A stretch of 64,000 bases of DNA from an uncultured Ruminococcus sp. (GTDB taxonomy: Bacteria > Bacillota > Clostridia > Oscillospirales > Acutalibacteraceae), in assembly GCA_934476515.1 (NCBI GenBank), contig CAKSNZ010000002.1, positions 133,695-197,694 on the forward strand. The letters are read 5' to 3'. The position numbers and the translations under genes are program-made. Below are positions 34,587 to 45,560 of the stretch, piece after piece. How positions within the stretch are numbered: position 1 is the stretch's first letter; every line of letters starts with the position of its first letter. The notes under the pieces are model-generated. The model did no database searches and was not told the DNA's origin. It saw nothing but the letters and a program-made list of their open reading frames with translations.

Positions 34587-36335
34587 TTATTTTACTGTAA
34601 CTGTAACAGTCTTTGATTTTTGAGAACCATCTCTTGCAGTTACTGTAATTTTACATGTACCCTTTTTGATACCTTTGATAATACCCTTAGAGTTAATTGT
34701 TGCAACCTTTGCATTGCTACTCTTTACTGTAACTGTTTTATTGCCACAGTTTGCAGGGCTTACATATGTTTTTAGTTTGAAAGTCTTACCTTTCTTAATT
34801 GTTACCTTTGTGCTATTTACAGAAACTGCTTTTACAGCATATTTAAACGGAGTTTTATATAGCTTTGCGTAAGACTGAGCCTGAGAACCCTTGTTACCGT
34901 AAATTGTAATCTTCTTACCGTTTGCATTATAAGTGTACTTTATATAGTTATTAGAAGATTCCTTAATAGATGTAACATTCTTTACAAATGAATCATAACC
35001 AATACTCTTACATGTAGATGGAATATAAACGGAACCAAGGCTCTTACAACCTACGAATGTTTTAGAACCTAATTTCTTAATTTTTGTTCCTAATGTGTTA
35101 CCCTTTAGCTTCTGGCAATTTAAGAAAGCTTCATATCCAATTTCCTTAACCTTTCTAAAGTTAAGTGATGAAGAAAGACTTTTACAATTAAAGAAAGCCT
35201 CAGCATCAACATAAGTCACATTTGAGAAATTAATTGAACCTGTTAATTTCTGACAATTAAAGAATGACTGATAACCAATGTAATTTAGTTTATTAGAAGT
35301 AGATAACTTTGTTAGATTCTTACAACCACCAAAAGCTGCATTATCAATTTTCTTTACCTTAGAAATACCTGTAACAGTTTTTAATTTGGTACAATTAGCA
35401 AAAGAATATTTACCGATAGAGCCAGCAGAACCTAGCTTTACTGTCTGAATATTTGTGCAATCTCTAAATAGATTGTCGGAAACTTTCTTTAGCTTTGGTA
35501 GGGTAACAGATTTAATATTATTTGTACCATAGAAAGCATAAGAGTCAATAGCAGTTGCATTTGTATTAATTGAAGTTATCTTAGGTAGGTTATATAGAGC
35601 ATAACTTTCAATACGGTTTGCATTTTTAATATTAAGTGATTTTAGATTATCTGCACTATAAATTGCATATTGCTTAAGTGAACCGGCAGTTGCACTAACT
35701 AGGTTGTCGTTATTATACAAACAATACTTTCCCAATGTTGCCTTACCTAAGTTAGCCTTTGTTAACATTCCACAATATGAAAAAGCATAATCCCCAAAAG
35801 ACTTTGCCTTTGGTGTGCTAACTGTTTGTAGATTTACACAATTATAAAAAGCATAATCTCCAAAACCGGCACTTGCATTTGTAGTGAAATTTGCTAATGC
35901 TCTACAACTACTAAATGCATTAATACCAACAGACTTTACAGAATTAGGAAGTGTAATATCTGTTAGATTATTACAATAAGAAAATGCTTTTTCACCGATT
36001 TTACTTAGCTTTGAATTACCATCAAACTGTACATATGTTAGATTAGATAAACTATAAAAAGCACAGTTACCGATAGAAGTTACATTTTCACTTATAACAA
36101 CTTTTCTGATTTCGTTATACTTATTACTCCAAGGTGCTCTGTTATATACAGCATCATAATTAGCCATATCACCTGAACCAAGTATGTAAAGAACACCACC
36201 ACTAACATTCCATGTGATATTACCGGTAGCTGAAGTTGTTACCTTGTCTGTTTCTTTAGCAGAAACAGAAATTGCTGTTGTCATAGCAGTCATACACATT
36301 AAAACTACTAAAAAAACGGATAATAATTTTTTCAT
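34587..36335 (-). CDS. BspA-like leucine-rich-repeat surface protein with Ig-like domain (copy 1)
   Basis: A 582-aa secreted protein. A signal peptide opens it (MKKLLSVFLVVLMCMTAM, then AISVSA). Residues about 60-460 are BspA-type (LRR_5) repeats, with units of the form IGxxAFxxCxxLTxxxLP. Residues about 505-582 form a bacterial Ig-like 2 domain (VTIKKGKTFKLKTYVSPANC, SSNAKVATINSKGIIKGIKKG). There is no LPxTG or SLH anchor. AGGAGGAAT precedes the ATG. It is a tandem paralogue of the next gene, with nearly the same leader, so the pair arose by duplication. A role in adhesion is inferred from the family. Confidence 0.92.
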   Translation of the reverse strand: MKKLLSVFLVVLMCMTAMTTAISVSAKETDKVTTSATGNITWNVSGGVLYILGSGDMANYDAVYNRAPWSNKYNEIRKVVISENVTSIGNCAFYSLSNLTYVQFDGNSKLSKIGEKAFSYCNNLTDITLPNSVKSVGINAFSSCRALANFTTNASAGFGDYAFYNCVNLQTVSTPKAKSFGDYAFSYCGMLTKANLGKATLGKYCLYNNDNLVSATAGSLKQYAIYSADNLKSLNIKNANRIESYALYNLPKITSINTNATAIDSYAFYGTNNIKSVTLPKLKKVSDNLFRDCTNIQTVKLGSAGSIGKYSFANCTKLKTVTGISKVKKIDNAAFGGCKNLTKLSTSNKLNYIGYQSFFNCQKLTGSINFSNVTYVDAEAFFNCKSLSSSLNFRKVKEIGYEAFLNCQKLKGNTLGTKIKKLGSKTFVGCKSLGSVYIPSTCKSIGYDSFVKNVTSIKESSNNYIKYTYNANGKKITIYGNKGSQAQSYAKLYKTPFKYAVKAVSVNSTKVTIKKGKTFKLKTYVSPANCGNKTVTVKSSNAKVATINSKGIIKGIKKGTCKITVTARDGSQKSKTVTVTVK

Positions 36336-36515
36336 AATATTCCTCCTCTTTATCCTGTTAATATTTTATCATTCTTTAGAAAAATTTACTATTCAACAAA
36401 TGCAAAAATTTAATACACATATAAGTATTTTTATTGTAAAACTTTACTATACAATTTTTATTATTTAAAACAATAGTCAAAACTACTTAAAAAATGGTAG
36501 TAATATGCACAAAAA

Positions 36516-36542
36516 GGCTGTCCCCTATGGAACAGCCCGGAA
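36516..36542 (-). terminator. Terminator of the second BspA-like gene
   Basis: Minus strand: GGCTGTTCC and GGGACAGCC form a 9-bp stem (one U-G pair) followed by TTTTTG. Confidence 0.82.
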
Positions 36543-36544
36543 AA

Positions 36545-38338
36545 TTATTTTACAGTTACATTAATAGTCTTTGTTTTTAGAGAACCGTCTTTAGAAGATA
36601 GTGTAATAGTACATTTACCTTTTTTAAGACCTTTAATAACACCCTTAGTATTCATCTTTGCAATTTTGCTATTGCTTACTTTAACTGAATAAGACTTAGT
36701 TGAACACTTGGTTGGATTCATAGTAACCTTAATTTTTGTATTCTTACCTTTCTTTACAGTTATTCTACTTTTGCTTACGCTAATTGATTTAACTGCTACT
36801 TTATAAGGCATTTTATACTTTTTAGCACAGTAAAGTTGTGTTGAACCTTCTTCGGAACAGATGCCGATTGTCTTACCTTTTTCGTTATAGAAATACTTTT
36901 TAACGCCATTGACCATTTTGATTTTATCAATATTCTTAACAAATGTACATCTGTCAAGACTAGGGCCTGAGCGTGGAATATAAATATAATTGATGCTCTT
37001 ACAACCTAAGAAAGCCTTTAGTCCTATATACTCTATTCTATCGCCTAAAGAATTACACTTAACCTTTGGACAGTTTTTGAAAGCATCACTTTCTATCTTC
37101 TTAATAACCTTAAAGTTAAGCCTTGAAGATAAATTGACACAATCGGTAAAAGCACCTATATCGATTTTTTTTGTTTTGGACACATCAATACCACTTACAA
37201 GGGAAGTACAACCCTCAAAAGCCCAGCAACCTATTTTCTGTAAACTCTTAGTTGGTGATATTTTCTTTAGATATTTACAATTTTTAAAGGCTTCGTTATC
37301 AATTTCTTTTAGTTTTGAAAGACCTGTTACTTCCTTTAAAGCGTAATCTCCTTTGTAGAAAAAAGAAAGTCCTCTATAACCGATTTTTGTTACTGAACCA
37401 AAGTTGATTTTTTCAATAAAGTTATATGAAAAGCCCTGATAAGGAACTACTAAAAGTTTAGGTGCATTAAGGGTTTTTATCTTTGTATAGCTAATAGAAG
37501 AATCATCAACAAGAGTCTTAGCATTTTTTAAGTTTAATGTTTCAAATTCACAATTCCAAATAGCCTCTTTATCAATTTTTTCTGCACCGATAGTAAGGTT
37601 TTTGATTTTTAAATTTTGTAAAGCTGATTTTCCCAAAACCTTTGCTTTAGAAAGATTAAGATATTTTATATTTTTACCGGAAATTGCATATTCTCCAACT
37701 GAACCTGATGTAACTTTCTCTAGTTTATTACATCCACTAAAACATTTTTTACCTATTGATGCACCACCAAGGTCAGCAGTTTTTAAATTTTCGCACTCAC
37801 CAAAAGCATATTCTCCGAAACTAATGGCATTAGGCATAGATACACTTACTAAATTTGAACAATAATAGAAAGCATTGTTGCCAACAGTTACTTTTGATGA
37901 TAAAGAAAAATTCTTTAAATTTTTACAATCACGGAAAACATCATTACCGATAGTCTGAACAGTGCTTGGCAAAACGATAGTTGGTAATTTACCGTCATTA
38001 TAAAAAGCACCGTCACTGATTTTTTTCAGTTTACTGCCACTTTCAAATTTAACATTTGTTAGATTAGCCATTCCACTAAAGTTACCCACACCGATAGATG
38101 TTATATCCTTACCAACGACAATCTTTTGAATATCAGATCTAATTTTTTCCCATGGTGAATGTTCATAATTTGGCATATCACCATAGCCCTCAATTAACAA
38201 AGTGCTTCCACTGAACTTTACAATGACATTGCTGTCACTGTCAGTAGCTTTTGTATCATAAGCAGAAACAGAAGTTACTGTAAAGATAGCAGTCACACAC
38301 ATTACAACTGCAAGAAAAACGGATAATAATTTTTTCAT
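36545..38338 (-). CDS. BspA-like leucine-rich-repeat surface protein with Ig-like domain (copy 2)
   Basis: A 597-aa paralogue of the previous protein. Signal peptide MKKLLSVFLAVVMCVTAI, then SVSA; LRR_5 repeats (IGxxAFxGCxSL) from about 80 to 480; C-terminal Ig-like 2 domain (ITVKKGKNTKIKVTMNPTKC, KGVIKGLKKGKCTITLSS). The 5' leader over about 120 bases closely matches that of copy 1, including TTTACTATTCAA and GTAAAACTTTACTATACAATTTT, so promoter and coding region were duplicated together. The repeats have diverged more than the ends. AGGAGGAAT precedes the ATG. Probably surface or secreted. Confidence 0.92.
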   Translation of the reverse strand: MKKLLSVFLAVVMCVTAIFTVTSVSAYDTKATDSDSNVIVKFSGSTLLIEGYGDMPNYEHSPWEKIRSDIQKIVVGKDITSIGVGNFSGMANLTNVKFESGSKLKKISDGAFYNDGKLPTIVLPSTVQTIGNDVFRDCKNLKNFSLSSKVTVGNNAFYYCSNLVSVSMPNAISFGEYAFGECENLKTADLGGASIGKKCFSGCNKLEKVTSGSVGEYAISGKNIKYLNLSKAKVLGKSALQNLKIKNLTIGAEKIDKEAIWNCEFETLNLKNAKTLVDDSSISYTKIKTLNAPKLLVVPYQGFSYNFIEKINFGSVTKIGYRGLSFFYKGDYALKEVTGLSKLKEIDNEAFKNCKYLKKISPTKSLQKIGCWAFEGCTSLVSGIDVSKTKKIDIGAFTDCVNLSSRLNFKVIKKIESDAFKNCPKVKCNSLGDRIEYIGLKAFLGCKSINYIYIPRSGPSLDRCTFVKNIDKIKMVNGVKKYFYNEKGKTIGICSEEGSTQLYCAKKYKMPYKVAVKSISVSKSRITVKKGKNTKIKVTMNPTKCSTKSYSVKVSNSKIAKMNTKGVIKGLKKGKCTITLSSKDGSLKTKTINVTVK

Positions 38339-38518
38339 AATATTCCTCCTTTTATTCAGTTAATATTTTATCATTTTTTCATATCCTTTACTATTCAATA
38401 AATGCTAGAATTTATTACACACATAAGCATTATTATTGTAAAACTTTACTATACAATTTTTTCTATTTAAAATAAAAGTAAAATTTACTTAAAATAAGTC
38501 AAAATTAGTCAGAAAAAA

Positions 38519-38545
38519 GGCTGTCCCATATGGAACAGCCTTATA
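38519..38545 (-). terminator. Terminator of the ilv operon
   Basis: GGCTGTTCC and GGGACAGCC stem (38519-38540, one U-G pair) followed by TTTTTTC on the minus strand, 39 bases after the ilvC stop. Confidence 0.86.
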
Positions 38546-38579
38546 AGTCAGAATAGATATTATAAATAACTAATTAAAA

Positions 38580-39635
<1,056 letters not shown>

Positions 39636-39671
39636 TTAAATAGCATGAAAAATCTAATGCTAGTTAATCGC

Positions 39672-40178
39672 TTAATCGTTGAAGCCACTGTGATAGGCTT
39701 CACCATGTCCCTTTTCAATAGCTACTTTACCTGTACGAACAATTTCCTTGATACCAAATGGTCTCAGTAATTCAAGCAAAATGTCGATTTTGTCAACTTC
39801 TTCGCTATATTCAAGGGTTACTGCAGATGATGAAACATCTACAATTTTAGCTTGAACAAGTTGTGCAATACCCATAATTTCTTCTCGTTTCTTACTTGTG
39901 CAAGAAACTTTAATTAAGAGTAATTCACGACCTATATATTCACCCTCTTCAAGGCGTTTAACCTTGATAACAGGGATAAGCTTGTTTAGTTGCTTTTCAA
40001 TCTGTTCAACTACATATTCGTCACCATCAGTAACAATTGTAATTCTAGAGATTTTAGGATTACTTGTTACACCAACGGCTAGACTGTCAATGTTAAATGC
40101 TCTTCTTGAGAAAAGACCGGAAATCTTTGACAATACGCCTGAACAGTTCTCAACAATAACTGATAAAGTATATTTCAT
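39672..40178 (-). CDS. ilvN: Acetolactate synthase small (regulatory) subunit
   Basis: A 168-aa regulatory subunit that confers valine feedback control on acetolactate synthase. The ACT domain starts at residue 1: TLSVIVENCSGVLSKISGLFSRRAFNIDSL, where the conserved N and G pocket binds the inhibitor. The C-terminal half (VQAKIVDVSSSAVTLEYS) is the ACT-like second domain. It lies 14 bases after ilvB and 72 bases before ilvC. In Bacillota this gene is also called ilvH. Confidence 0.95.
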   Translation of the reverse strand: MKYTLSVIVENCSGVLSKISGLFSRRAFNIDSLAVGVTSNPKISRITIVTDGDEYVVEQIEKQLNKLIPVIKVKRLEEGEYIGRELLLIKVSCTSKKREEIMGIAQLVQAKIVDVSSSAVTLEYSEEVDKIDILLELLRPFGIKEIVRTGKVAIEKGHGEAYHSGFND

Positions 40179-40192
40179 CTTAATCCCCCTAC

Positions 40193-41812
40193 TTAAATTG
40201 ATGGTGTATCAGGATGAACATTACAGATAAGAATGAAAGGTTCTTTTAGCTTAAACATTTCTTCTGCAACTTTTTCAGCCTCTTCGTTTGAGTTAACTTC
40301 AGCAGTCTTAATACCATAAGCCTCAGCAATCTTTGTGAAATCAGGATCACCAAGGATTGTAGCACTGTATCTGCTACCGTAATGGTTTGACTGAAGTTCT
40401 CTAACCATACCAAGACGATTGTTACGCATAACAATAATCTTAATATCTACATTATTCTGCATAATTGTGCCAAGTTCAGTTAGGTTCATTTGGAAAGAAC
40501 CGTCACCACAAACTGCAACAACATCTCTTGATGGTCTTGCCATTTTAGCACCAATTGCAGCAGGAACACTGTATCCCATTGTACCCATACCACCGGTTGT
40601 AAGGAATCTACCTTCACGAATACGGAAGTTGTTGGCACACCAAATTTGGTTCTGACCAACATCGGCTACAAGGATACCCTTGCTCTTCATCATAAATGAA
40701 AGCTTTGCAATCAATGATCTTGGTTCAACATAACCTTCCTTAACAGGTGGAACTCTATAAAGCTTTTCTTTCCATTCTCTATAGGTTTCACACCACTGAT
40801 GAGGAATGTGGTAATCACCGATTTCATCAATTAACTTTTCAATTACATTCTTCATATCCCCTACAATCGGTACTGTTGTTCTAACATTCTTACCGATTTC
40901 AGCAGGGTCAATATCTATATGTATAATCTTGCTTGTACGACTAACCTGGTCAGGCTTTGCAACAGCTCTGTCACCAAGTCTAGCACCACAAACAATAAGC
41001 AAGTCACTTTCATGCAATGCCATATTTGCATATTTCTTACCATGTGTACCTAACATACCAAGGTAACGCATATGTTCACTAGGCATTACACCGATACCCA
41101 TTAATGTAGAAATTACCGGAATACCTGTCATTTCTGCAAACTGTTGTAGCTTTAGCTTACTTCCTGAAGAAAGTACACCACCACCGGCAACAATAAGTGG
41201 TCTTTCTGCTTCTTTAATAAGGTCAATAGCCTTTTTAATCTGCATCTTGTGACCACGCACATTTGGTTTGTATCCAACAATATCAACACTATCCGGATAT
41301 TCAAAAGACTCAATCTCTTCTTCCTGAACATCCTGAGGTATATCTATAAGAACAGGTCCCATTCTGCCTGTTGTGGCAATATGGAAAGCCTCTTTAAATA
41401 CTCTTGGCAAGTCCTTTGTATCATTTACAAGGTAGCTATGCTTTACAAATGGTTCACAAGCACCTGTAATATCAGCTTCTTGGAAAACATCTCTACCAAG
41501 AAGTTCTCTCTTTACCTGTCCTGTAATACAAATAACCGGAATACTGTCTGAGTAAGCAGTAGCTATACCGGTAATCATATTTGTAGCACCTGGACCGGAT
41601 GTTGCAACACATACACCAACCTTGTTACTGCAACGGCTATAACCGTTAGCTGCGTGTACTGCTGACTGTTCCATTCTTACAAGAACATGCTTTATATTAG
41701 ATTTATATAGTGAATCATAAAATGGACATATAGCTGCACCCGGATAACCGAAAACTGTATCAATGCCTTCAGCTTCCAAGCACTTAATCATAATGTCTGC
41801 ACCACTAATCAT
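40193..41812 (-). CDS. ilvB: Acetolactate synthase large (catalytic) subunit
   Basis: A 539-aa ThDP-dependent enzyme joining two pyruvates, or pyruvate and 2-oxobutyrate. The N-terminal domain shows VFGYPGAAICPFYDSLY and the catalytic Glu in RMEQSAVHAANGYSR. The middle FAD-binding domain and the C-terminal ThDP motif (CGDGSFQMNLTELGTIMQNNVDIKIIVMRN, a GDG-x(24-27)-N pattern) are present. Slightly shorter than many homologues at the C-terminus. It starts the ilv operon; an AGGAG is 12 bases before the ATG. Confidence 0.96.
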   Translation of the reverse strand: MISGADIMIKCLEAEGIDTVFGYPGAAICPFYDSLYKSNIKHVLVRMEQSAVHAANGYSRCSNKVGVCVATSGPGATNMITGIATAYSDSIPVICITGQVKRELLGRDVFQEADITGACEPFVKHSYLVNDTKDLPRVFKEAFHIATTGRMGPVLIDIPQDVQEEEIESFEYPDSVDIVGYKPNVRGHKMQIKKAIDLIKEAERPLIVAGGGVLSSGSKLKLQQFAEMTGIPVISTLMGIGVMPSEHMRYLGMLGTHGKKYANMALHESDLLIVCGARLGDRAVAKPDQVSRTSKIIHIDIDPAEIGKNVRTTVPIVGDMKNVIEKLIDEIGDYHIPHQWCETYREWKEKLYRVPPVKEGYVEPRSLIAKLSFMMKSKGILVADVGQNQIWCANNFRIREGRFLTTGGMGTMGYSVPAAIGAKMARPSRDVVAVCGDGSFQMNLTELGTIMQNNVDIKIIVMRNNRLGMVRELQSNHYGSRYSATILGDPDFTKIAEAYGIKTAEVNSNEEAEKVAEEMFKLKEPFILICNVHPDTPSI

Positions 41813-41861
41813 AAGCCTATTATACTCCTATGCTAAATTTTTACTATTTTTTACTCTCTTG

Positions 41862-41890
41862 ATTATACAATATTCCCTAATTTATTTCAA
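41862..41890 (-). promoter_or_regulatory. Promoter of the ilvBNC operon
   Basis: Minus strand: TTGAAA (41885-41890), 17 bases, TATAAT (41862-41867), 49 bases before ilvB. The leader is too short for a T-box or attenuator. Confidence 0.82.
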
Positions 41891-41951
41891 GTAGTGAAAG
41901 CAAAAAAAACTCCTTGATTTTTCTAAATCTATATGTTATAATACATTATAC

Positions 41952-42134
41952 GTTGCAAACCAGTTATACTTTTGGTTTATATAAGCGAACGACAGGCCCT
42001 ATACGATTGAGGCCTGTGAATCATGTCAGGCAGGGAACTGAGCAGCATTAAGCAGTGTTCTCGATGCGATATAGTAAGTCTGCCGTTCACTTATGTAAAT
42101 CATTGCCGTTATGACGGCATAACGGTTTGCAATT
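41952..42134 (+). ncRNA. ffs: Signal recognition particle RNA
   Basis: The domain IV core at 42025-42046 reads GTCAGG, CAG, GGAA, CTG, AGCAGC. This is the universal SRP hairpin with a GGAA tetraloop; the closing CAG/CTG pairs replace the usual TCC/GGA. The arms GGCCT/AGGCCT and the flanking GCGAACG.../...CCGTTCACTT extend the rod. The ends GTTGCAAACC (from 41952) and GGTTTGCAAT pair, followed by a T run, so this is a long form with an Alu-like part. A promoter TTGATT-17-TATAAT (-10 at about 41936-41941) precedes it. Location upstream of dnaX is typical of Bacillota. Ends are approximate. Confidence 0.93.
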
Positions 42135-42164
42135 TTTTATTTTACAGAAAAGCAGGTGAATTTT

Positions 42165-44057
42165 ATGTATCAAGTTTTGTACCGTAAATGGAGACCGGAA
42201 ACATTTGCTGATGTAGTAGGTCAACCTCAGGTTACTGTTACTCTTAAAAATGAACTTAAAAGTGGCAGAATTAATCATGCTTACCTATTTACCGGTTCTA
42301 GAGGTACAGGTAAAACAACTTGTGCTAAAATTCTTGCAAAAGCAGTTAACTGTCTTGATTTACAAGATGGCAACCCTTGTGGTAAATGTGAAAACTGTAT
42401 TGATTTCCAAGAAGGCAACTTACTTGATGTTGTTGAAATGGATGCAGCCAGTAACAGAGGTATTGATGATATTAGGGAACTGATTGAAGAATCTTCCTTT
42501 TCCCCATCAAAAGGTAAGTACAGAGTTTACATTATAGATGAAGTTCATATGCTTACCGATGCAGCCTTTAATGCTTTGCTAAAAACACTTGAAGAACCAC
42601 CTGCTCATGTTATATTTATTCTTGCTACAACAGAAGTTCATATGTTACCTCAAACAATTCTTTCCAGATGTCAGCGTTTTGACTTCCACAGAATTTCTCC
42701 TGAGGATATTACAAAAAGACTAAAGTATGTTGCTGAACAAGAAAATGTAACTATTACTGATGATGCTTGTCACCTAACTGCAGTTATTGCAGACGGTGCA
42801 ATGCGTGACTCTCTGTCTATAATGGATAGATGTATCGGCATTAGCAAAAATATTGATGCAGAAGTTGTGAGACAAGCTGCCGGTCTTGCTCAAAAGGACT
42901 ACCTATTCTCCCTATCTTCTGCTTGTATAAACAAGAACCCTCAAAGAGCCTTAAAGATTGTTGATAAGCTACATTCCGAAAGTAAAGATATGGCAAGGCT
43001 TTGTGCTGAACTTATTGACCACTTTAGAAATTATATGCTTATCAAAACAATTAATAACCCAAGACAAATGATTGTTATGAGTGATGAGGAATTCGATGAG
43101 GCAGTAAGTCAATGTGATTATGTTTCTTTGGCAGATATAATTTACTTTATGGATGTACTTCAAAGAAGTGCAGAAAGAATGGGAAAAAGCTCCTCTAACC
43201 GTACAGAAATGGAAACTGCTTTAATTAAGTTAACTGCTCCTGAGCTGGACGGTAGTCAAGAGGCTTTACTTTCAAGATTAGTTAAACTTGAAAGAGCAGT
43301 AAATATGGGTAACTTCGGTTCAGCTAAAGCAACTGAAACTAAAGAAGTTAGCGAAAATGTTAAAGGTCAAGAAACTTCACCTATTGCAAAAGAAGAAGTT
43401 GCTACTCCTTCCCCTATTTCTACAGAGCCAATTCAAAAGGAAGAAAATGTTGTTTCTAAAGAAAAGCCACCTGTTAATCCATTTGTTGATGATGGTACAC
43501 CTAAGCAAGATAAATATGCCGGTGAAGATAGCCTAAGAAACAAGATTGAGGAACTTCGCCAAGGACTTAAGAAAAAAGAAGAAAGAGCTAAAATGGAAAA
43601 CTCATTTACTCCATCTGTTCCAAGCAGTCCCGTACCATTCCCCGAAATTATTAATCACAATGAACCAAAAAAAGTTGAGGAACACAAGCCTGCCCCAAAA
43701 AAGCAACTTAACCTTGAAGAAATTTATGCTAATGCAAAACCATTTATGCAATGGCAAGAAGTTGTAGAGAACCTAAAAGAATATAGCAAAACTATTGCTA
43801 TGTCTTTCTTAGATACTACTGCTTATGTTAGTGGAAATTATCTACTGATTGATGCAAAAACAGATATACCTTTTCAACTGCTAAAGAGAGATCCTGAACA
43901 GAAGGACAGAATCCGAGATGCAGTTCAGGAATTAACCGGTAAGAGATATAACCTTGGTCCATACAAGCCACCGGTTAAAAGAGTTGAAAAAAATGACCCT
44001 CTGGATGAATTTACTGACAATTTAAAGGAAAAAGGTATTGAAATTACTGAAGAATAA
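42165..44057 (+). CDS. dnaX: DNA polymerase III subunits gamma/tau
   Basis: The clamp-loader ATPase, 630 aa. VLYRKWRPETFADVVGQ opens the gene as usual. Walker A is LFTGSRGTGKTTCAK; a zinc module has four Cys (NPCGKCENC region); Walker B is YIIDEVHMLT; the sensor 1/SRC region is ILSRCQRFDF. Residues about 380-520 are a Pro/Glu/Lys-rich linker and the rest a tau-like C-terminal domain. AGGTGA precedes ATG 42165; the GTG at 42156 lies in that site. No obvious slippery heptamer for a gamma form was seen. Confidence 0.97.
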   Translation: MYQVLYRKWRPETFADVVGQPQVTVTLKNELKSGRINHAYLFTGSRGTGKTTCAKILAKAVNCLDLQDGNPCGKCENCIDFQEGNLLDVVEMDAASNRGIDDIRELIEESSFSPSKGKYRVYIIDEVHMLTDAAFNALLKTLEEPPAHVIFILATTEVHMLPQTILSRCQRFDFHRISPEDITKRLKYVAEQENVTITDDACHLTAVIADGAMRDSLSIMDRCIGISKNIDAEVVRQAAGLAQKDYLFSLSSACINKNPQRALKIVDKLHSESKDMARLCAELIDHFRNYMLIKTINNPRQMIVMSDEEFDEAVSQCDYVSLADIIYFMDVLQRSAERMGKSSSNRTEMETALIKLTAPELDGSQEALLSRLVKLERAVNMGNFGSAKATETKEVSENVKGQETSPIAKEEVATPSPISTEPIQKEENVVSKEKPPVNPFVDDGTPKQDKYAGEDSLRNKIEELRQGLKKKEERAKMENSFTPSVPSSPVPFPEIINHNEPKKVEEHKPAPKKQLNLEEIYANAKPFMQWQEVVENLKEYSKTIAMSFLDTTAYVSGNYLLIDAKTDIPFQLLKRDPEQKDRIRDAVQELTGKRYNLGPYKPPVKRVEKNDPLDEFTDNLKEKGIEITEE

Positions 44058-44094
44058 AGTATAATAATTTTATAAAGCGAAAGGAAATATTAAT

Positions 44095-44445
44095 ATGAAA
44101 GCAAGATTACCAAAGAACTATGGTGGTGGCGGCATTGGAAATATGCAGCAACTAGCTATGCAGGCACAGAAAATGCAACAGAAAATGGAAGAAACAACTA
44201 CCGAGCTGGAAGAAAAAGAATACTCAGCTACTGCCGGTGGTGGTGCAGTTAAGGCTACTGTTACAGGTAAGATGGAAGTTAAGTCACTTGAAATTGACCC
44301 TGAAGTTGTTGACCCTGAAGATGTTGAAATGTTAAGTGATATTGTTATCGGTGCAGTTAATGAAGCACTTAGAAATGCTGCAAAAGAAAAGGAAGATGCA
44401 CTATCTGCTATTTCCGGTGGTCTTAGCATTCCGGGTATGTTCTAA
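44095..44445 (+). CDS. ybaB: YbaB/EbfC family nucleoid-associated protein
   Basis: A 116-aa DNA-binding dimer of the YbaB/EbfC family. The central part [38 protein letters not shown] is the family signature, followed by [31 protein letters not shown]. It lies 37 bases after dnaX and its stop overlaps the recR start (TAATG), the standard dnaX-ybaB-recR operon. An N-terminal Gly-rich extension ([14 protein letters not shown]) is typical of Clostridia. Confidence 0.96.
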   Translation: MKARLPKNYGGGGIGNMQQLAMQAQKMQQKMEETTTELEEKEYSATAGGGAVKATVTGKMEVKSLEIDPEVVDPEDVEMLSDIVIGAVNEALRNAAKEKEDALSAISGGLSIPGMF

Positions 44446-45047
44446 TGGCAAGTTATAGCGTTGCTCCTTTGCAAAAACTCATTGAGCAATTTGAAAAACT
44501 TCCGGGTATCGGTGCAAAAACTGCCCAAAGACTTGCATATTTTGTTCTAAATATGCCAAAAACAGAAGCAGAGGAATTTTCTAAAGCTATTATTGATGCA
44601 CATGAAAAGATAAAGTATTGTAGCATTTGTTGTAACTTTACCGACAAAGACAAATGTCCTGTTTGTACAAGTGCAAGCCGTGACCATTCTGTTATTTGTG
44701 TTGTTGAAACACCTAGGGACGCAATGGCAATGGAAAGCACTAATGAATACAGAGGTACTTATCATGTACTTCACGGAGCAATCTCTCCTCTAAACGGTGT
44801 TGGTCCTGACCAGTTAAAGATTAAAGAACTTTTGGCAAGGTTAAATAATCAAGAGGTTAAGGAAGTTATTATGGCAACTAACCCTACTGTTGAGGGTGAA
44901 GCAACTGCTATGTACTTAACAAGATTACTAAAACCACTTGGTATAAAAGTTACAAGACTGGCATATGGTATTCCTGTAGGTGGAGATTTGGAATATGCTG
45001 ATGAAGTTACACTTGCAAGAGCTTTGGAAGGCAGAACAGACCTTTGA
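44445..45047 (+). CDS. recR: Recombination mediator RecR
   Basis: A 200-aa RecFOR-pathway protein that helps load RecA on single-stranded gaps. The helix-hairpin-helix [17 protein letters not shown] is near residue 18; the zinc finger is [16 protein letters not shown] near 57-72; the Toprim domain begins [15 protein letters not shown] and contains [18 protein letters not shown]; the C-terminus is [27 protein letters not shown]. Complete. It is translationally coupled to ybaB. Confidence 0.97.
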   Translation: MASYSVAPLQKLIEQFEKLPGIGAKTAQRLAYFVLNMPKTEAEEFSKAIIDAHEKIKYCSICCNFTDKDKCPVCTSASRDHSVICVVETPRDAMAMESTNEYRGTYHVLHGAISPLNGVGPDQLKIKELLARLNNQEVKEVIMATNPTVEGEATAMYLTRLLKPLGIKVTRLAYGIPVGGDLEYADEVTLARALEGRTDL

Positions 45048-45065
45048 TAAATTTTAGGTGTAGTT

Positions 45066-45527
45066 ATGAAAGAAAGTACAAAAACAATTGCACAAAATAA
45101 AAAAGCCCATCATGACTACTTTGTACTTGAAAGCTATGAGGCAGGTATTGAGCTTTGTGGCACAGAAGTTAAGTCACTAAGGGCAGGTAGAGTAAATCTA
45201 AAAGATAGTTGGTGCAATATTGTTGACGGAGAAATCTTCGTAAACGGTATGCACATTTCTCCTTATGACCATGGTAATGTTTTTAACAAAGACCCTATGA
45301 GAGTAAGAAGACTGTTAATGCACAAAAAAGAGATTTTAAAACTCTTTGGCACACTTCAGCAACAAGGACTTTCACTTATCCCTATTAGCCTTTACTTTAA
45401 AGGTAGCAAGGTTAAGATGCAAGTAGGTCTTTGTAAAGGTAAAAAGCTTTATGACAAGAGAGCTTCTATGGCTGAAAGAGATGCCAAAAGAAACATAGAC
45501 AGAGCCTTGAAAGAAAGGCAATATTAA
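45066..45527 (+). CDS. smpB: SsrA-binding protein SmpB
   Basis: A 153-aa partner of tmRNA in trans-translation, which rescues stalled ribosomes and tags nascent proteins. [32 protein letters not shown] opens the OB-fold; [28 protein letters not shown] is the core, and the C-terminal tail [28 protein letters not shown] should enter the mRNA channel. The ssrA gene follows 33 bases later on the same strand, so both parts of the system are adjacent. Confidence 0.97.
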   Translation: MKESTKTIAQNKKAHHDYFVLESYEAGIELCGTEVKSLRAGRVNLKDSWCNIVDGEIFVNGMHISPYDHGNVFNKDPMRVRRLLMHKKEILKLFGTLQQQGLSLIPISLYFKGSKVKMQVGLCKGKKLYDKRASMAERDAKRNIDRALKERQY

Positions 45528-45560
45528 TCCACATTATAGGCAGGAAACTGCCTTATATAT

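Noticed and set aside
41813..41890. T-box or peptide attenuator ahead of ilvB
   Set aside because: The leader between promoter and ATG is only about 50 bases, with no T-box motif or Leu/Val/Ile-rich leader peptide.
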